NCBI GenBank assembly: GCA_000332255.1
Contig: KB235926.1
Span: forward strand, 30,005-94,004
DNA: 64,000 nt
Source: a cyanobacterium PCC 7702
Lineage (GTDB): Bacteria; Cyanobacteriota; Cyanobacteriia; Cyanobacteriales; Nostocaceae
Direction: 5' to 3'
Below, piece after piece: positions 38,231-47,971 of this stretch (the first letter of the stretch is position 1; the number at the start of each line of letters is the position of its first letter). The notes below the pieces were generated by a model that worked only from the letters and a program-made list of their open reading frames with translations, did no database searches and was not told where the DNA came from. The translations under genes were made by a program, and so were the position numbers.

Positions 38231-38931
38231 TGGCAAAAGGCCGCCTTTACGGAGTTGGCGTGGGTCCTGGCGATCCGGAACTATTAACGCTCAAAGCTTT
38301 GCGATTGTTGCGCTCTTGCCCTGTAGTAGCCTATCAATCGGCAGAAGATAAAACTAGCATTGCCAGAAGTATTGTCTCTGAATATCTTCCAGGCAACCAA
38401 ATCGAGGTACTGTACCACTTACCTCGCGCTCTCGATCCGCAAGCAGCTCAACCTATTTACGATCGAGTTGTTACCCCCATAGCCGAACATCTTGCAGCTG
38501 GACGCGATGTAGCTGTCCTGTGCGAAGGCGATCCGTTATTTTACGGCTCTTTTATGTACGTATTCACGCGTTTATCCGATCAGTACGAGACGGAAATCGT
38601 ACCGGGAGTTTCCTGCGCCATGGGATGCGCCTCCGCATTATCAGTACCCTTAAGTTACCGCGATGATATTTTCACCGTGCTACCAGCAACCCTACCTGCA
38701 GAAGTACTGGAAACACAATTATCAAACACTGATGCAGCAGCGATCGTTAAACTGCGACGACATTTTGCCAAAGTTCGAGATGTTCTGCAGAAATTAAACA
38801 TGACATCGCGAGCACACTACATTGAACGAGGAACCATGGCAACTCAGAAGATTATTCCCTTACAGCAAGTAGATCCCGAACAAGTGCCTTATTTTGCAAT
38901 GATTCTAGTACCGAGTCAGAGTAAACTGTAA
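38230..38931 (+). CDS. cobI: Precorrin-2 C20-methyltransferase
   Basis: The 233-residue SAM-dependent methyltransferase of the CobI/CbiL group has GRLYGVGVGPGDPELLTLKA, the SAM loop CEGDPLFYGSFMYVF and a PGVSCAMGCASAL block. It methylates C20. Start overlaps the cobH stop by one base, and its own stop overlaps the cobJ start, so the three are translationally coupled. Confidence 0.95.
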   Translation: MAKGRLYGVGVGPGDPELLTLKALRLLRSCPVVAYQSAEDKTSIARSIVSEYLPGNQIEVLYHLPRALDPQAAQPIYDRVVTPIAEHLAAGRDVAVLCEGDPLFYGSFMYVFTRLSDQYETEIVPGVSCAMGCASALSVPLSYRDDIFTVLPATLPAEVLETQLSNTDAAAIVKLRRHFAKVRDVLQKLNMTSRAHYIERGTMATQKIIPLQQVDPEQVPYFAMILVPSQSKL

Positions 38932-40694
38932 TGACAAAACTTGCTGCTGCCGTTGTTGTTTTGAATAACAACACTATCCCCGTTGCACAAAAAATTATTA
39001 GCGCCGTTGCGGGAGCGCAACTATACGGGCTGGCTGGACGTACTTTTGGCGTAGATGTTAGCTTCTCGCAATTTCAAGTCACGCTGCAGGAATTATTCAC
39101 CAGCGGTACGCCTATTGTTGGTATTTGCGCTACGGGTATTTTGATCCGAACTTTGGCGCCACTGCTTGCTAACAAGCAACAAGAACCCCCAGTCGTTGCA
39201 GTTGCAGAAGATGGTAGCGCAGTTGTACCGCTTTTGGGCGGACTGAATGGTGTAAATAATTTAGCTCAGCAAATTGCCGCCGCCTTAGGTGTAAAAGCTG
39301 CGATCACAACTGCTGGTGACATTCGTTTTGGAATCAGTTTGGCAAATCCGCCAGATGGCTATCGTTTATCTGAAGGCTCGGATCTCAAGGCTTTTATCTC
39401 AGACTTGCTAGCAGGAAGTACCGTTAGATTAGAAGGTCATGCACCTTGGTTGAGCAATAGCTCCTTGCCTTTAACAGAGGACGGGCAAAGAGTTATCCAA
39501 ATTACAGAAAAGCAAGTAATTTCCACGCAAGAGCGCCTGGTTTATCATCCCGCCACCATCGCTATCGGGGTGAGTACGTGCGGGCGAAAAAATTGCAGCC
39601 ATTCGCTCCCAATTGCTGGTATACAACAAATGCTTGTAGATGCACAGCTATCTCCAGCCTCTGTTGCCGGAGTATTTACCAGTACCGCTGATGCTGCCAA
39701 TCCAGCAATGACGGCGATCGCGGATTCCTTGGGTGTACCGATTCGCTTCTTTACAGCCAAAGAACTGCAAAAAGTTATGTCACAAAACAATACCGCCGAT
39801 GCAGCTGTAGGATCGGCCTTGGCTGCAACAACCGGACGTTTGGTCATGCACAGGCAATTTTCTGACATCAGCTGCGCCATTGCAATCGCACCGGTACCTA
39901 TCAATCTCCACACCACGGGTAGACCGCGGGGACGATTGGCGATCGTCGGTATTGGTCCAGGCAAAAAAGACTGGATTTCACCGGAAGTTAGAGACATTCT
40001 CTCCCAAGCTACTGATGTTATTGGTTATTCTACGTACTTAGATTTCATCCGCCCTTTCATCGGGAACAAAAAGCAGCATAAATTTGACAATCGAGAAGAA
40101 ATCACACGAGCGCGAACAGCACTCGATTTAGCTGCAGAAGGTCGTTTGGCAGTACTAGTCTCCTCAGGTGACCCCGGTATATACGCAATGGCAGCGGCAG
40201 TATTTGAAACTTTAGATCAAGAACGCAAACCAGAATGGGAAAGTATTGAAATTTACGTCGCACCAGGTATCTCTGCCATGCAAGCAGCAGCAGCAAAAAT
40301 CGGCGCGCCCCTCGGTCACGACTTTTGTGCCATCTCTCTTTCAGATATTTTAAAGCCCTGGTCGGTGATAGAAAAGCGAATCCATGCTGCTGCAGAAGCT
40401 GATTTTGCCATCGCATTTTACAATCCAGTATCCAAACAACGAACTTGGCAACTACAACAAGCACGAAATATATTGCTGCAGTATCGCCGTCTTGATACCA
40501 CCGTAGTAATTGCGCGTCATGTGGGTAGAGAGGGAGAATCTGTCAAAATTTCTACCCTAGAACAACTGTCGCCCCTCGACGCAGATATGCAGACTGTTAT
40601 TATTGTTGGTTCTAGTCACACCCGGACTGTGCAACAAGACAATGGTAATACTTGGGTTTATACTCCCCGTCGATACATACAACAACAGCTGTAG
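38931..40694 (+). CDS. cobJ: CbiG-CobJ fusion: cobalt-precorrin-5A hydrolase and precorrin-3B C17-methyltransferase
   Basis: The 587-residue product has a CbiG part (about residues 1-325; GICATGILIRTLAPLL, VVAVAEDGSAVVPLLGGLNG, then a CbiG C-terminal domain with AIGVSTCGRKNCS and GVFTSTADAANPAM) and a CobJ/CbiH methyltransferase part (about 330-587; LAIVGIGPGKKDWISPEV, VLVSSGDPGIYAMA, VAPGISAMQAAAAKIGAPLGHDF). CbiG opens the delta-lactone in the anaerobic route; CobJ methylates C17 and contracts the ring. It is the last gene of the riboswitch operon. Confidence 0.93.
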   Translation: MTKLAAAVVVLNNNTIPVAQKIISAVAGAQLYGLAGRTFGVDVSFSQFQVTLQELFTSGTPIVGICATGILIRTLAPLLANKQQEPPVVAVAEDGSAVVPLLGGLNGVNNLAQQIAAALGVKAAITTAGDIRFGISLANPPDGYRLSEGSDLKAFISDLLAGSTVRLEGHAPWLSNSSLPLTEDGQRVIQITEKQVISTQERLVYHPATIAIGVSTCGRKNCSHSLPIAGIQQMLVDAQLSPASVAGVFTSTADAANPAMTAIADSLGVPIRFFTAKELQKVMSQNNTADAAVGSALAATTGRLVMHRQFSDISCAIAIAPVPINLHTTGRPRGRLAIVGIGPGKKDWISPEVRDILSQATDVIGYSTYLDFIRPFIGNKKQHKFDNREEITRARTALDLAAEGRLAVLVSSGDPGIYAMAAAVFETLDQERKPEWESIEIYVAPGISAMQAAAAKIGAPLGHDFCAISLSDILKPWSVIEKRIHAAAEADFAIAFYNPVSKQRTWQLQQARNILLQYRRLDTTVVIARHVGREGESVKISTLEQLSPLDADMQTVIIVGSSHTRTVQQDNGNTWVYTPRRYIQQQL

Positions 40695-41076
40695 TTTACT
40701 TAGGTCTTGGGGTAAAGTTGCCCAATGAAACTGGAAAATCACGGCAAGCCGGCACGTACGACCCGCAATTTGTCGAAGCTTAGCTGTACAACTTCCTTGT
40801 TCTTCCCCATACTCGGTCGGGCGATATGCTATCCGGTAGGCTTCGCGATTACCTCCGGTACGCTTCGCGATCGCTGCTAATCTAAAATTTTTAGAATAAA
40901 TCATTCTCAGGATGGATGTTTTTATAAACATATTTCTATCGCTGGAAGATTACACTTAACTTATAAGCAAAGGCAGTGTAGAAACAGGGCTGTTCCCAAC
41001 CGCATTTTTTGTGCGTTACCTGTGACCGTCTAGCTTCCCAAACAGCCTGGAGAAGCTTTGAGAAGGAGGAATATAT
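40695..41076. other. Intergenic region with direct repeats between cobJ and the HPPD gene
   Basis: A 382-nt stretch with no supported gene. Two 17-nt direct repeats, CCGGTAGGCTTCGCGAT (40833-40849) and CCGGTACGCTTCGCGAT (40855-40871), differ at one position and lie 22 nt apart. The remainder includes the HPPD promoter. Confidence 0.6.
40833..40871. repeat. 17-nt direct repeat pair
   Basis: CCGGTAGGCTTCGCGAT and CCGGTACGCTTCGCGAT, period 22 nt, one mismatch. These are GC-rich short dispersed repeats typical of cyanobacterial intergenic DNA. Confidence 0.7.
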
Positions 41077-42180
41077 ATGAGTGACTTTTGCCCGATTCAG
41101 CGATTTGACCACCTAGAATTTTATGTTGGTAACGCTAAGCAGGCAGCACTCTTTTATGCAAAATGTTTCGGATTTACAAACACAGCTTATCGAGGATTGG
41201 AAACGGGAAGCCGCGAAATAGCATCCTACACGATGCAGCAAGGAGATATTCGATTTGTTTTCAGCACTGGATTAACCCCGGAGCACCCCATCTCCAAAAG
41301 CGTTCTCAAGCACGGTGACGCAGTAGGAGTTATTGCTGTAGAAGTACCAGATGCAGTCAGCGCTTACAAACAAACAACCGCACGAGGAGCTGTGGGAGCA
41401 ATACCTCCCACCCTCGAAGAAGATGCTCACGGAATATTGCGTTACTCAGCCATTTACGCCTATGGAGATGTGTTAATCAAGTTTGTAGAACGCAGTGATT
41501 ATAAAGGTGTATTTGCTCCTGGTTTTAGACCTTCCAATCACGCACACCTCAAAGGAATTCAAATGGGTCTAAACTCCATCGATCACGTAGTTGGTAATGT
41601 CGAACTCGGTGCAATGGATCGATGGGTAGAATTTTTTGCCAAGACCATGGGATTTAGCCTTTTAGTGCATTTTGACGACAAAACTATTTCCACAGAATAC
41701 TCAGCCTTAATGTCTAAGGTGATGCAAAATAGTAGCGGCAAAATTAAATTACCCATTAACGAACCAGCTCGAGGCAAACACAAATCCCAAATAGAAGAGT
41801 ATCTAGAATATAATTGCGGTCCCGGAGTGCAACACGTAGCACTTTCTACCGACAACATTATTGAAACGGTGACTCGCATGAAAGCAGCAGGTGTTGAGTT
41901 TCTCAGCACTCCACAAACCTATTACGAAGATTTAGAACAACGGGTAGGAAAAATAGAAGAACCTATAGAAAAACTAGCAGAGTTAGGAATATTGGTAGAT
42001 AGGGACCCAGACGGATACTTACTTCAGATTTTTACCCAACCGGTACAAGATAGACCAACACTATTTTTTGAAGTTATTGAGCGCCATGGAGCGCAGGGAT
42101 TCGGTGAAGGAAACTTCAAAGCCTTGTTTGAAGCTATTGAACGCGAACAAGCACGGCGCGGGAATCTTGTCACCATATAA
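41077..42180 (+). CDS. hppD: 4-Hydroxyphenylpyruvate dioxygenase
   Basis: The 367-residue enzyme converts 4-hydroxyphenylpyruvate to homogentisate using non-haem Fe(II). Iron ligands are His170 (SIDHVVGN), His253 (VQHVALST) and Glu332 (FFEVIERHGAQGFGEGNFKA), and the C-terminal FGEGNFKALFEAIE helix is the family gate. A strong AAGGAGGA site precedes the ATG. The homogentisate dioxygenase gene follows 19 nt later, so this copy should serve tyrosine breakdown, rather than only tocopherol synthesis. It is first in the aromatic cluster. Confidence 0.96.
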   Translation: MSDFCPIQRFDHLEFYVGNAKQAALFYAKCFGFTNTAYRGLETGSREIASYTMQQGDIRFVFSTGLTPEHPISKSVLKHGDAVGVIAVEVPDAVSAYKQTTARGAVGAIPPTLEEDAHGILRYSAIYAYGDVLIKFVERSDYKGVFAPGFRPSNHAHLKGIQMGLNSIDHVVGNVELGAMDRWVEFFAKTMGFSLLVHFDDKTISTEYSALMSKVMQNSSGKIKLPINEPARGKHKSQIEEYLEYNCGPGVQHVALSTDNIIETVTRMKAAGVEFLSTPQTYYEDLEQRVGKIEEPIEKLAELGILVDRDPDGYLLQIFTQPVQDRPTLFFEVIERHGAQGFGEGNFKALFEAIEREQARRGNLVTI

Positions 42181-42199
42181 AAAAAGGGGGAGTGAAATT

Positions 42200-43375
42200 A
42201 TGACTTATTACTATAGATTAGGAAAAATTCCCCGCAAGCGACACACCCAATTTCGCCAACCCAATGGCTGCTTGTATCACGAAGAATTAATTAGTATTCT
42301 CGGCTTTTCTGGCGTGCAATCTTTACTGTACCATCTACGTCCGCCAACCCAGATTCACAAAATTTTGCTGCAGCGATCGCCAGATATTCCCCCAGAGGAG
42401 TCAGGACCTTTACGTCCTCGCCACCTGCGAACAGCAACCGTAGCAGCAAGCGGCGATGCGGTAGAAGCACGAGTTCCTTTGATGCTAAATGCAGATCTTT
42501 GCATTGGAGTTGCTCGTCCTACCCAATCCATGCAGTATTGGTATCGCTGCGCTGACGGAGATGAGGTCATTTTCGTTCACGAAGGCAGTGGTGTCTTCGA
42601 AAGCCAATATGGTATCCTTCGTTACAAAACAGGAGATTATTTAGTTATTCCTACTGGTGTACTGTGGCGAATTATTCCTGATGAGGGAATCGAGCAGCGC
42701 ATGCTTTTTATAGAAGCTTGCGGACACATCGAGCCTCCAAAGCGTTACCTCAACAGTTACGGTCAATTCCTCGAACACTCTCCCTACTGCGAACGCGACA
42801 TTCGCCCACCCCAGGAATTGATTACCCACGATGAGGAAGGCGAGTTCGAGGTGCGAGTTAAAGCTAGAAACCAAATTACTAGTTATATTTATCACTATCA
42901 TCCCTTAGATGTAGTAGGTTGGGACGGACATCTTTGGCCTTTTGCCTTCAACATCGAAGATTTTGAACCGATTACGGGACGAATTCACCAACCTCCCCCC
43001 GTACATCAAACTTTTGAAGGACCGGGATTTGTATTGTGCTCGTTTGTACCGCGTCTTTTTGATTATCATCCCCTAGCGATTCCAGCTCCTTACAACCATT
43101 CCAACGTTGATTCCGACGAAGTCCTGTACTACGCCCGAGGAAACTTTATGTCGCGCCAGGGCATTGAGGCAGCATCGATTACCCTTCATCCCCGGGGTAT
43201 TCCCCACGGTCCTCATCCAGGAACTTATGAAGGTTCGATCGGGAAAGAACGAACGGAAGAATTGGCAGTGATGATCGATACTTTTCGCCCGCTGCAGCTG
43301 ACAAAATACGCGCTGGCTTTAGAAGACAAAGATTACCCCTATAGTTGGATTTCGCGATCGGAAATTGGAAAATAG
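42200..43375 (+). CDS. hmgA: Homogentisate 1,2-dioxygenase
   Basis: The 391-residue cupin-type enzyme opens the homogentisate ring to 4-maleylacetoacetate. Probable iron ligands by alignment to the family are His300, Glu307 (PYNHSNVDSDEVLYYARGNF) and His336 (GIPHGPHPG). The start is the ATG at 42200 with GGGGGAG upstream; a longer frame overlaps the HPPD gene without reason. The next enzymes (maleylacetoacetate isomerase and fumarylacetoacetase) are not in the window. It is shorter than the human enzyme (445 aa) and belongs to a compact bacterial branch. Confidence 0.93.
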   Translation: MTYYYRLGKIPRKRHTQFRQPNGCLYHEELISILGFSGVQSLLYHLRPPTQIHKILLQRSPDIPPEESGPLRPRHLRTATVAASGDAVEARVPLMLNADLCIGVARPTQSMQYWYRCADGDEVIFVHEGSGVFESQYGILRYKTGDYLVIPTGVLWRIIPDEGIEQRMLFIEACGHIEPPKRYLNSYGQFLEHSPYCERDIRPPQELITHDEEGEFEVRVKARNQITSYIYHYHPLDVVGWDGHLWPFAFNIEDFEPITGRIHQPPPVHQTFEGPGFVLCSFVPRLFDYHPLAIPAPYNHSNVDSDEVLYYARGNFMSRQGIEAASITLHPRGIPHGPHPGTYEGSIGKERTEELAVMIDTFRPLQLTKYALALEDKDYPYSWISRSEIGK

Positions 43376-43386
43376 AGGTGTTTTCT

Positions 43387-44304
43387 ATGACGAACGTGAC
43401 GGTAACAACACCCAGAAATTTAAGTGTTTCCTCGCGGATACAAGAACGTTTGCATCGAGGAGAACTCACCCCAGCTCAGGTAGAAGATTTTCGTGATTTT
43501 CTGGCGGAGGTGGAGCAGAAATTTTTGCATCACCGCATCATCACTAATAACGCCTACACTCGTTGGTTTCGTAACGGTACGGCAACAGATGAACAATTGC
43601 GGCACTTTATCAAACAATTTTCCGTTTTCTCCAACCAATTTTTAATCGCAGCTTTGTTGAAAGAAATCAACTCGCCTACCCTAGAGCAGTCGCGAGCAAG
43701 TCGAGAGATTTTATTAAACGAACTAGGCGTTATTTACCGTCAACCCGAACAAGCAGTAAACCAAATACAAGTCCAAACAGAAGAGGAAAAAGATAGAGAA
43801 GGCGACCCGGAATTAGTGAGCACCCAAGGAACGGTGGATGGCGGTATCTATCGTTTTCGAGCAGCTCATTTTGAATGGTTGCTGACGGTTGCCCAGGATT
43901 TGGGACTGCATTACGAAGATATCGGCAAACGCAAGCACGGAACAGCTACAACTTTACATTTTTGTGATGAATTGATCCGCCTTTACGGCAGTGAAGACCC
44001 GCAAATTGCAGAAGGTGCTAGTTTTGCAGTGGAGAATTGGGCCGCAGCAGGTTTTTGGCAAGAGTTGGAAGACGGATTGCTTCAGATTAAAAAGACGCGA
44101 CATCCCCAGTTACACTTGGCCTTCTTCAGCTGGCACAATCGCGTCGAAGCCCAGCATGCTGGACATACGCTTTTGGAATTGGAAGAAGTTTACTTTCAGC
44201 CAGACTTCGATTGCAGCAAATTTATACAAGGAGGACAAGAAATTTTAAATGCGATCGCCGTTTTCTGGGATGGATTGAATAATGACCGTTGGCAACACCT
44301 TTAA
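43387..44304 (+). CDS. Haem-oxygenase-like, putative diiron oxidase (TENA/PqqC fold)
   Basis: The 305-residue all-helical product has the features of the iron-containing redox enzyme family with a haem-oxygenase-like fold: NAYTRWFRNGTATDEQLRHF, an ILLNELGVI helix, RAAHFEWLLTVAQDLGL, SFAVENWAAAGFWQELEDGL and SWHNRVEAQHAGHTLLELEE. The Glu and His residues in the last four blocks are candidate metal ligands. Members act on fatty acids, amino acids or arylamines by O2 activation. It starts 11 nt after hmgA, so it is co-transcribed with the homogentisate genes. The substrate is unknown; an aromatic or acyl compound is a reasonable guess. Confidence 0.75.
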   Translation: MTNVTVTTPRNLSVSSRIQERLHRGELTPAQVEDFRDFLAEVEQKFLHHRIITNNAYTRWFRNGTATDEQLRHFIKQFSVFSNQFLIAALLKEINSPTLEQSRASREILLNELGVIYRQPEQAVNQIQVQTEEEKDREGDPELVSTQGTVDGGIYRFRAAHFEWLLTVAQDLGLHYEDIGKRKHGTATTLHFCDELIRLYGSEDPQIAEGASFAVENWAAAGFWQELEDGLLQIKKTRHPQLHLAFFSWHNRVEAQHAGHTLLELEEVYFQPDFDCSKFIQGGQEILNAIAVFWDGLNNDRWQHL

Positions 44305-44308
44305 AAGC

Positions 44309-44346
44309 ATGCCTTCGTTCGCGGAGCGTGCCGGAGCGGAGGGCAT
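44309..44346. repeat. GC-rich palindromic intergenic repeat
   Basis: ATGCC...GGGCAT ends enclose TTCGTTCGCGGAGCGTGCC-type sequence. This is a common cyanobacterial dispersed palindrome, placed between the putative oxidase and the acyl-CoA ligase genes. Confidence 0.6.
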
Positions 44347-44449
44347 ATCACTATCCCAAGGTGCTTTTGACCGCTAAAACCAATTTTTCTGCACCCACCT
44401 TGCCTTTATTAACCGCTACTGTTCTTTCACCATTATTTTTACAAAACGC

Positions 44450-46498
44450 ATGAGCAAGCAAGTGTCACTCGCACAACTTCTTGGCTGTGGCTTGGAAGCA
44501 AAGGCCGCTGGTGCACTGCTATTGGAGATAAATCAATGCCTTCTTAGCTGTGCAAGTGCTTGTGAATGTTGGCAATATCTAATTCAGAACATTCTCAAAC
44601 CCAGCCATCCCTTTGCGCTTCACCAGCTGCTTTATGAAACGGTTTACCGCGATTGGGACACCAACCAAAAAGGACCGCCTCCAGCTTGGTTTCCCTCAAA
44701 ACAGCAGATACAAGCAACTAATATAGCGGCGTTTATCAAACAGCTAAAGCTAGATTCCTACCCAGAATTTCATACTTGGTCAGCACAACATCGAGCTGAA
44801 TTTTGGGAGATGGCGATCGCGCGACTTGGTATCCGCCTGCACGAACCCTACACTCAAATTGTGGACTTATCTGGCGGTGTAGAATTTGCCCAATGGTTGG
44901 TAGGAGCTCGTTTAAACATTGCAGAAAGTTGTTTTCTCGCACCTTTAGACCATCCTGCAATTATCTTTCAACAACAGCAAGAAAGTTCCCTAAAAAGCTG
45001 GAGTTATGGAGAACTTTTGGCATTAACCAATCGAGTTGCCAATGGACTGGTAGATGCTGGCTTTGCTCCTTTTGATGCGATCGCCATTGTTATGCCCATG
45101 ACCGCCGAAGCTGTGGCCATCTACCTGGGAATTGTCAAAGCTGGTTGTACAGTAGTCTCCATTCCCGACAGCTTTGCTGCTTGTGAAATTGCCGCACGCT
45201 TGCGCCTATCCCAAGCTAAAGCAGTTTTCACCCAAGATTGCATTTGGCGCGGTGGCAAACAATTACCTGTTTATGCCAAAGTAATCGATGCGAATGCACC
45301 CAAAACCATTGTTTTGAGTTCATCTGGCTGTGTGAAACTCCGTCTTGGTGATTTAACTTGGGAGCAGTTTCTCAGCGCTAACGACAAATTTGCAGCTGTT
45401 TTTACCCATCCTGACGCCTACACTAACATCCTGTTCTCCTCAGGAACAACAGCACAACCCAAAGCAATTCCCTGGACGCAAACAACTCCGATTAAATGTG
45501 CGTGTGACGGCCATTTGCATCACGACATTCATCCCCAAGATGTGGTAGCCTGGCCCACTAACTTAGGATGGATGATGGGACCTTGGCTAATTTATGCCAC
45601 TCTCATCAACAAAGGAACTATTGCTCTTTACTACGGCACGCCTACAGAACAAGGATTTGGTAAGTTTGTTCAGGACGCCCGTGTCAACATATTGGGTGTT
45701 GTCCCCAGTTTGGTCAAAACTTGGAAAACAACTGGCTGCATGCAAGGATTGGATTGGAGTGCAATCAAAGCTTTTAGCTCCACAGGCGAATGTTCCCATC
45801 CCCAAGATATGCTGTTTTTGATGTCTTTGGCTGGCTACAAACCAGTTGTAGAATACTGCGGCGGTACAGAAATTGGCGGAGCTTATATTACGGGTACCTT
45901 AGTACAGCCTGCTATTCCCTCTACCTTCACCACACCAGCTGTGGGTTTGGATGTGGTAATCGTTGACGAAGCAAAAAAAGTGGCGGACAAAGGAGAAGCT
46001 TTTATTGTTCCCCCTTCTATTGGACTGTCGGCGGAATTGTTAAATCAGGACCACCACCAAGTTTACTTTGCCAATACTCCCTGTTTGAATATTCCCTTGC
46101 GCCGCCACGGCGACCAAATGGAACGGTTACCCAACGGTTACTACCGCGCTCGCGGTCGCGTTGACGATACGATGAACCTAAGCGGTATTAAGGTCAGTTC
46201 GGCAGAAATCGAGCAGATCCTCAACGCAGTAGAGGGAATTCAAGAAACCGCCGCGATCGCTGTTTCTCCCCCCCAAGGCGGACCAAGCCAGTTAGTAATT
46301 TACGCAACGCTAGAAAAAAATACGCCCCCCGACCAACAAGCACTGCAAACTTCCTTGCAGACAGCGATTCGACAACACCTCAATCCGTTGTTTAAGATTC
46401 ATGATGTTGTGATTGTCGAGTCTTTACCCCGCACTGCTTCCAACAAAGTTATGCGTCGCCTGTTGCGCGATCGCTACCAAGCCACGCTTCGATCGTAA
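44450..46498 (+). CDS. AMP-dependent acyl-CoA synthetase/ligase (AAE17/18-like)
   Basis: The 682-residue product is an adenylate-forming ligase. The P-loop-like NILFSSGTTAQPKAIPWTQ binds ATP; CGGTEIGGAYITG is the A5 motif; GRVDDTMNLSGIKVSSAEIEQIL is the A8 hinge; the catalytic Lys is in PRTASNKVMRRLLRDRY. An N-terminal domain of about 180 residues precedes the adenylation core, like acetoacetyl-CoA synthetase and the plant acyl-activating enzymes 17/18. Placement after homogentisate enzymes would suit acetoacetate or an aryl acid as substrate, but this is inference. The broken IDO gene starts 7 nt later, so the two were one operon. Confidence 0.85.
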   Translation: MSKQVSLAQLLGCGLEAKAAGALLLEINQCLLSCASACECWQYLIQNILKPSHPFALHQLLYETVYRDWDTNQKGPPPAWFPSKQQIQATNIAAFIKQLKLDSYPEFHTWSAQHRAEFWEMAIARLGIRLHEPYTQIVDLSGGVEFAQWLVGARLNIAESCFLAPLDHPAIIFQQQQESSLKSWSYGELLALTNRVANGLVDAGFAPFDAIAIVMPMTAEAVAIYLGIVKAGCTVVSIPDSFAACEIAARLRLSQAKAVFTQDCIWRGGKQLPVYAKVIDANAPKTIVLSSSGCVKLRLGDLTWEQFLSANDKFAAVFTHPDAYTNILFSSGTTAQPKAIPWTQTTPIKCACDGHLHHDIHPQDVVAWPTNLGWMMGPWLIYATLINKGTIALYYGTPTEQGFGKFVQDARVNILGVVPSLVKTWKTTGCMQGLDWSAIKAFSSTGECSHPQDMLFLMSLAGYKPVVEYCGGTEIGGAYITGTLVQPAIPSTFTTPAVGLDVVIVDEAKKVADKGEAFIVPPSIGLSAELLNQDHHQVYFANTPCLNIPLRRHGDQMERLPNGYYRARGRVDDTMNLSGIKVSSAEIEQILNAVEGIQETAAIAVSPPQGGPSQLVIYATLEKNTPPDQQALQTSLQTAIRQHLNPLFKIHDVVIVESLPRTASNKVMRRLLRDRYQATLRS

Positions 46499-46505
46499 AA
46501 AATCT

Positions 46506-47721
46506 ATGACCAGCATCTTTCCAGAACAAGAAGCCGCACTCAAGCTTGAAGATTACGATGTTAGCCAAGAATGTGGTTTTTTACCGAGTCAATCTCCTGC
46601 TCGTGCTCAACTACCACCAGCTTTTGAGCAGGTGCAACAAGCTGCTGCTTTACTCCCGAAATGGCTAACTACCGGTAAGATTCGCTCCCTGATAGAGAAC
46701 CTCAGGGAAATAAACGCAGACCCAAAAAACTTAGACCAGATGCAACTGCGCCGACTGATGCAGGTATATTCCTTCCTCGCTCACGCCTATGTTTGGGGCG
46801 AAGCAACACCCGCAAAAGACTGCCACGCAATCTTGCTGTACCGTATTATCAGATTTCCCAAATGCTAGGTAGACCTCCTGTTTTGTCCTATGCTTCCTAT
46901 GCTTTGGATAACTGGGTGCGGATTCGGGAAAATCTACCCGTTGAAATCGGTAATATCATTATTTCCCAAAATTTCTTGGGCGGACTGGATGAAGATTGGT
47001 TCATTCTCATCCACATTGATATCGTAGACGCGCGAAGCGCGGCTTCTCGTTAGAGAAGCTAAAGCTGCACCTGCACTTGCTGCTATTCCCCCTCTTTTGC
47101 AAGCGATCGCTACACAAAAATTTTCCGCCGCGATCGCTGCTTTAGAAGAAATCAAAAAAGCCTGGACAAATATCAACACTACCATGCAGCGCATGCCCCA
47201 AGGCTGCGATCCCTACATTTACTTCCACCGTGTTCGCCCCTACATCCATGGCTGGAAAAATAATCCCGCACTACCACAAGGACTCGTCTATGAAGGCGTA
47301 GAAGAATACAACCAAAAACCACAACAGTTTCGCGGCGAAACAGGTGCCCAAAGCTCCATACTACCTACCATGGATGCTTTATTCAATATCTCCCACGAAC
47401 GCGACCCCTTATGGCAATACCTGATGGAAATGCGAAATTACATGCCACCCAAACACCACGCCTTTATCAAAAAAGTGGAAAAACACTCTACCTTGAGGAA
47501 TTTTGTTATCAAACACAAACAACAAGTACCAACACTTAGAGTATAATGACTGCGTGTCCCTGATCGAAAAATTCCGTACCCAACATTTGGAATTCGCTCA
47601 CCGCTACATCCACCAGCGAACTGCTAAGTTCTACAACAATACCGATATCGGTACAGGCGGTACACCTTTCCTAAAATATTTGCAAAAACACCGCAACGAA
47701 AGCAAACAGCATCTATTATAA
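46506..47721 (+). pseudogene. Indoleamine 2,3-dioxygenase-like gene, broken in three places
   Basis: Four consecutive frame pieces reconstruct one protein of about 400 aa. Piece 1 (46506-about 46835) has FEQVQQAAALLPKWLTTGKI; piece 2 (to 47023) has NLAVPYYQISQMLGRPPVLS; piece 3 (47055-about 47525) has QQFRGETGAQSSILPTMDAL and LMEMRNYMPPKHHAFI; piece 4 (to 47721) has YNDCVSLIEKFRTQHLEFA and GTGGTPFLKYLQKHRNE. These are IDO family blocks (haem enzyme opening the indole ring of tryptophan). Breaks are a 1-nt loss near 46835, the 31-nt element at 47024-47054, and a shift near 47525. No functional protein is expected. Confidence 0.88.
47024..47054 (+). mobile_element. 31-nt palindromic element, copy 1 (inside the IDO pseudogene)
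   Basis: The sequence starts GTAGACGCGCGAAGCGCGGC and ends TTCTCGTTAGA. It contains nested palindromes (CGCGC-GAA-GCGCG; GAAGC-GCG-GCTTC). Deleting exactly these 31 nt joins ATC to GAAGCT, restoring the IDO frame (HIDI-EAKAAPAL). An identical copy is at 48437-48467. Confidence 0.85.
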
Positions 47722-47971
47722 GTAGTTGAATTTCCTCTCTCAGTCCTAAAAAAGGAAGCCTATTCCTGCAGGAAAATCTCATAACCTCAGGTAAAAATTC
47801 TATTAAAAACATCTTAATGTTTTTGTCCTTTGTCACTTCTGCAGTTTTTTATCAATTCTGACAGAAAGCCCCCATACGAAACACAGTGAAGCTTGGGGAT
47901 GAAAGCCAGGGCAAAAATTAAAACACTTAACCAAATAACCCTAATTAGTTAAGCGTTATAGAATCAGACGT

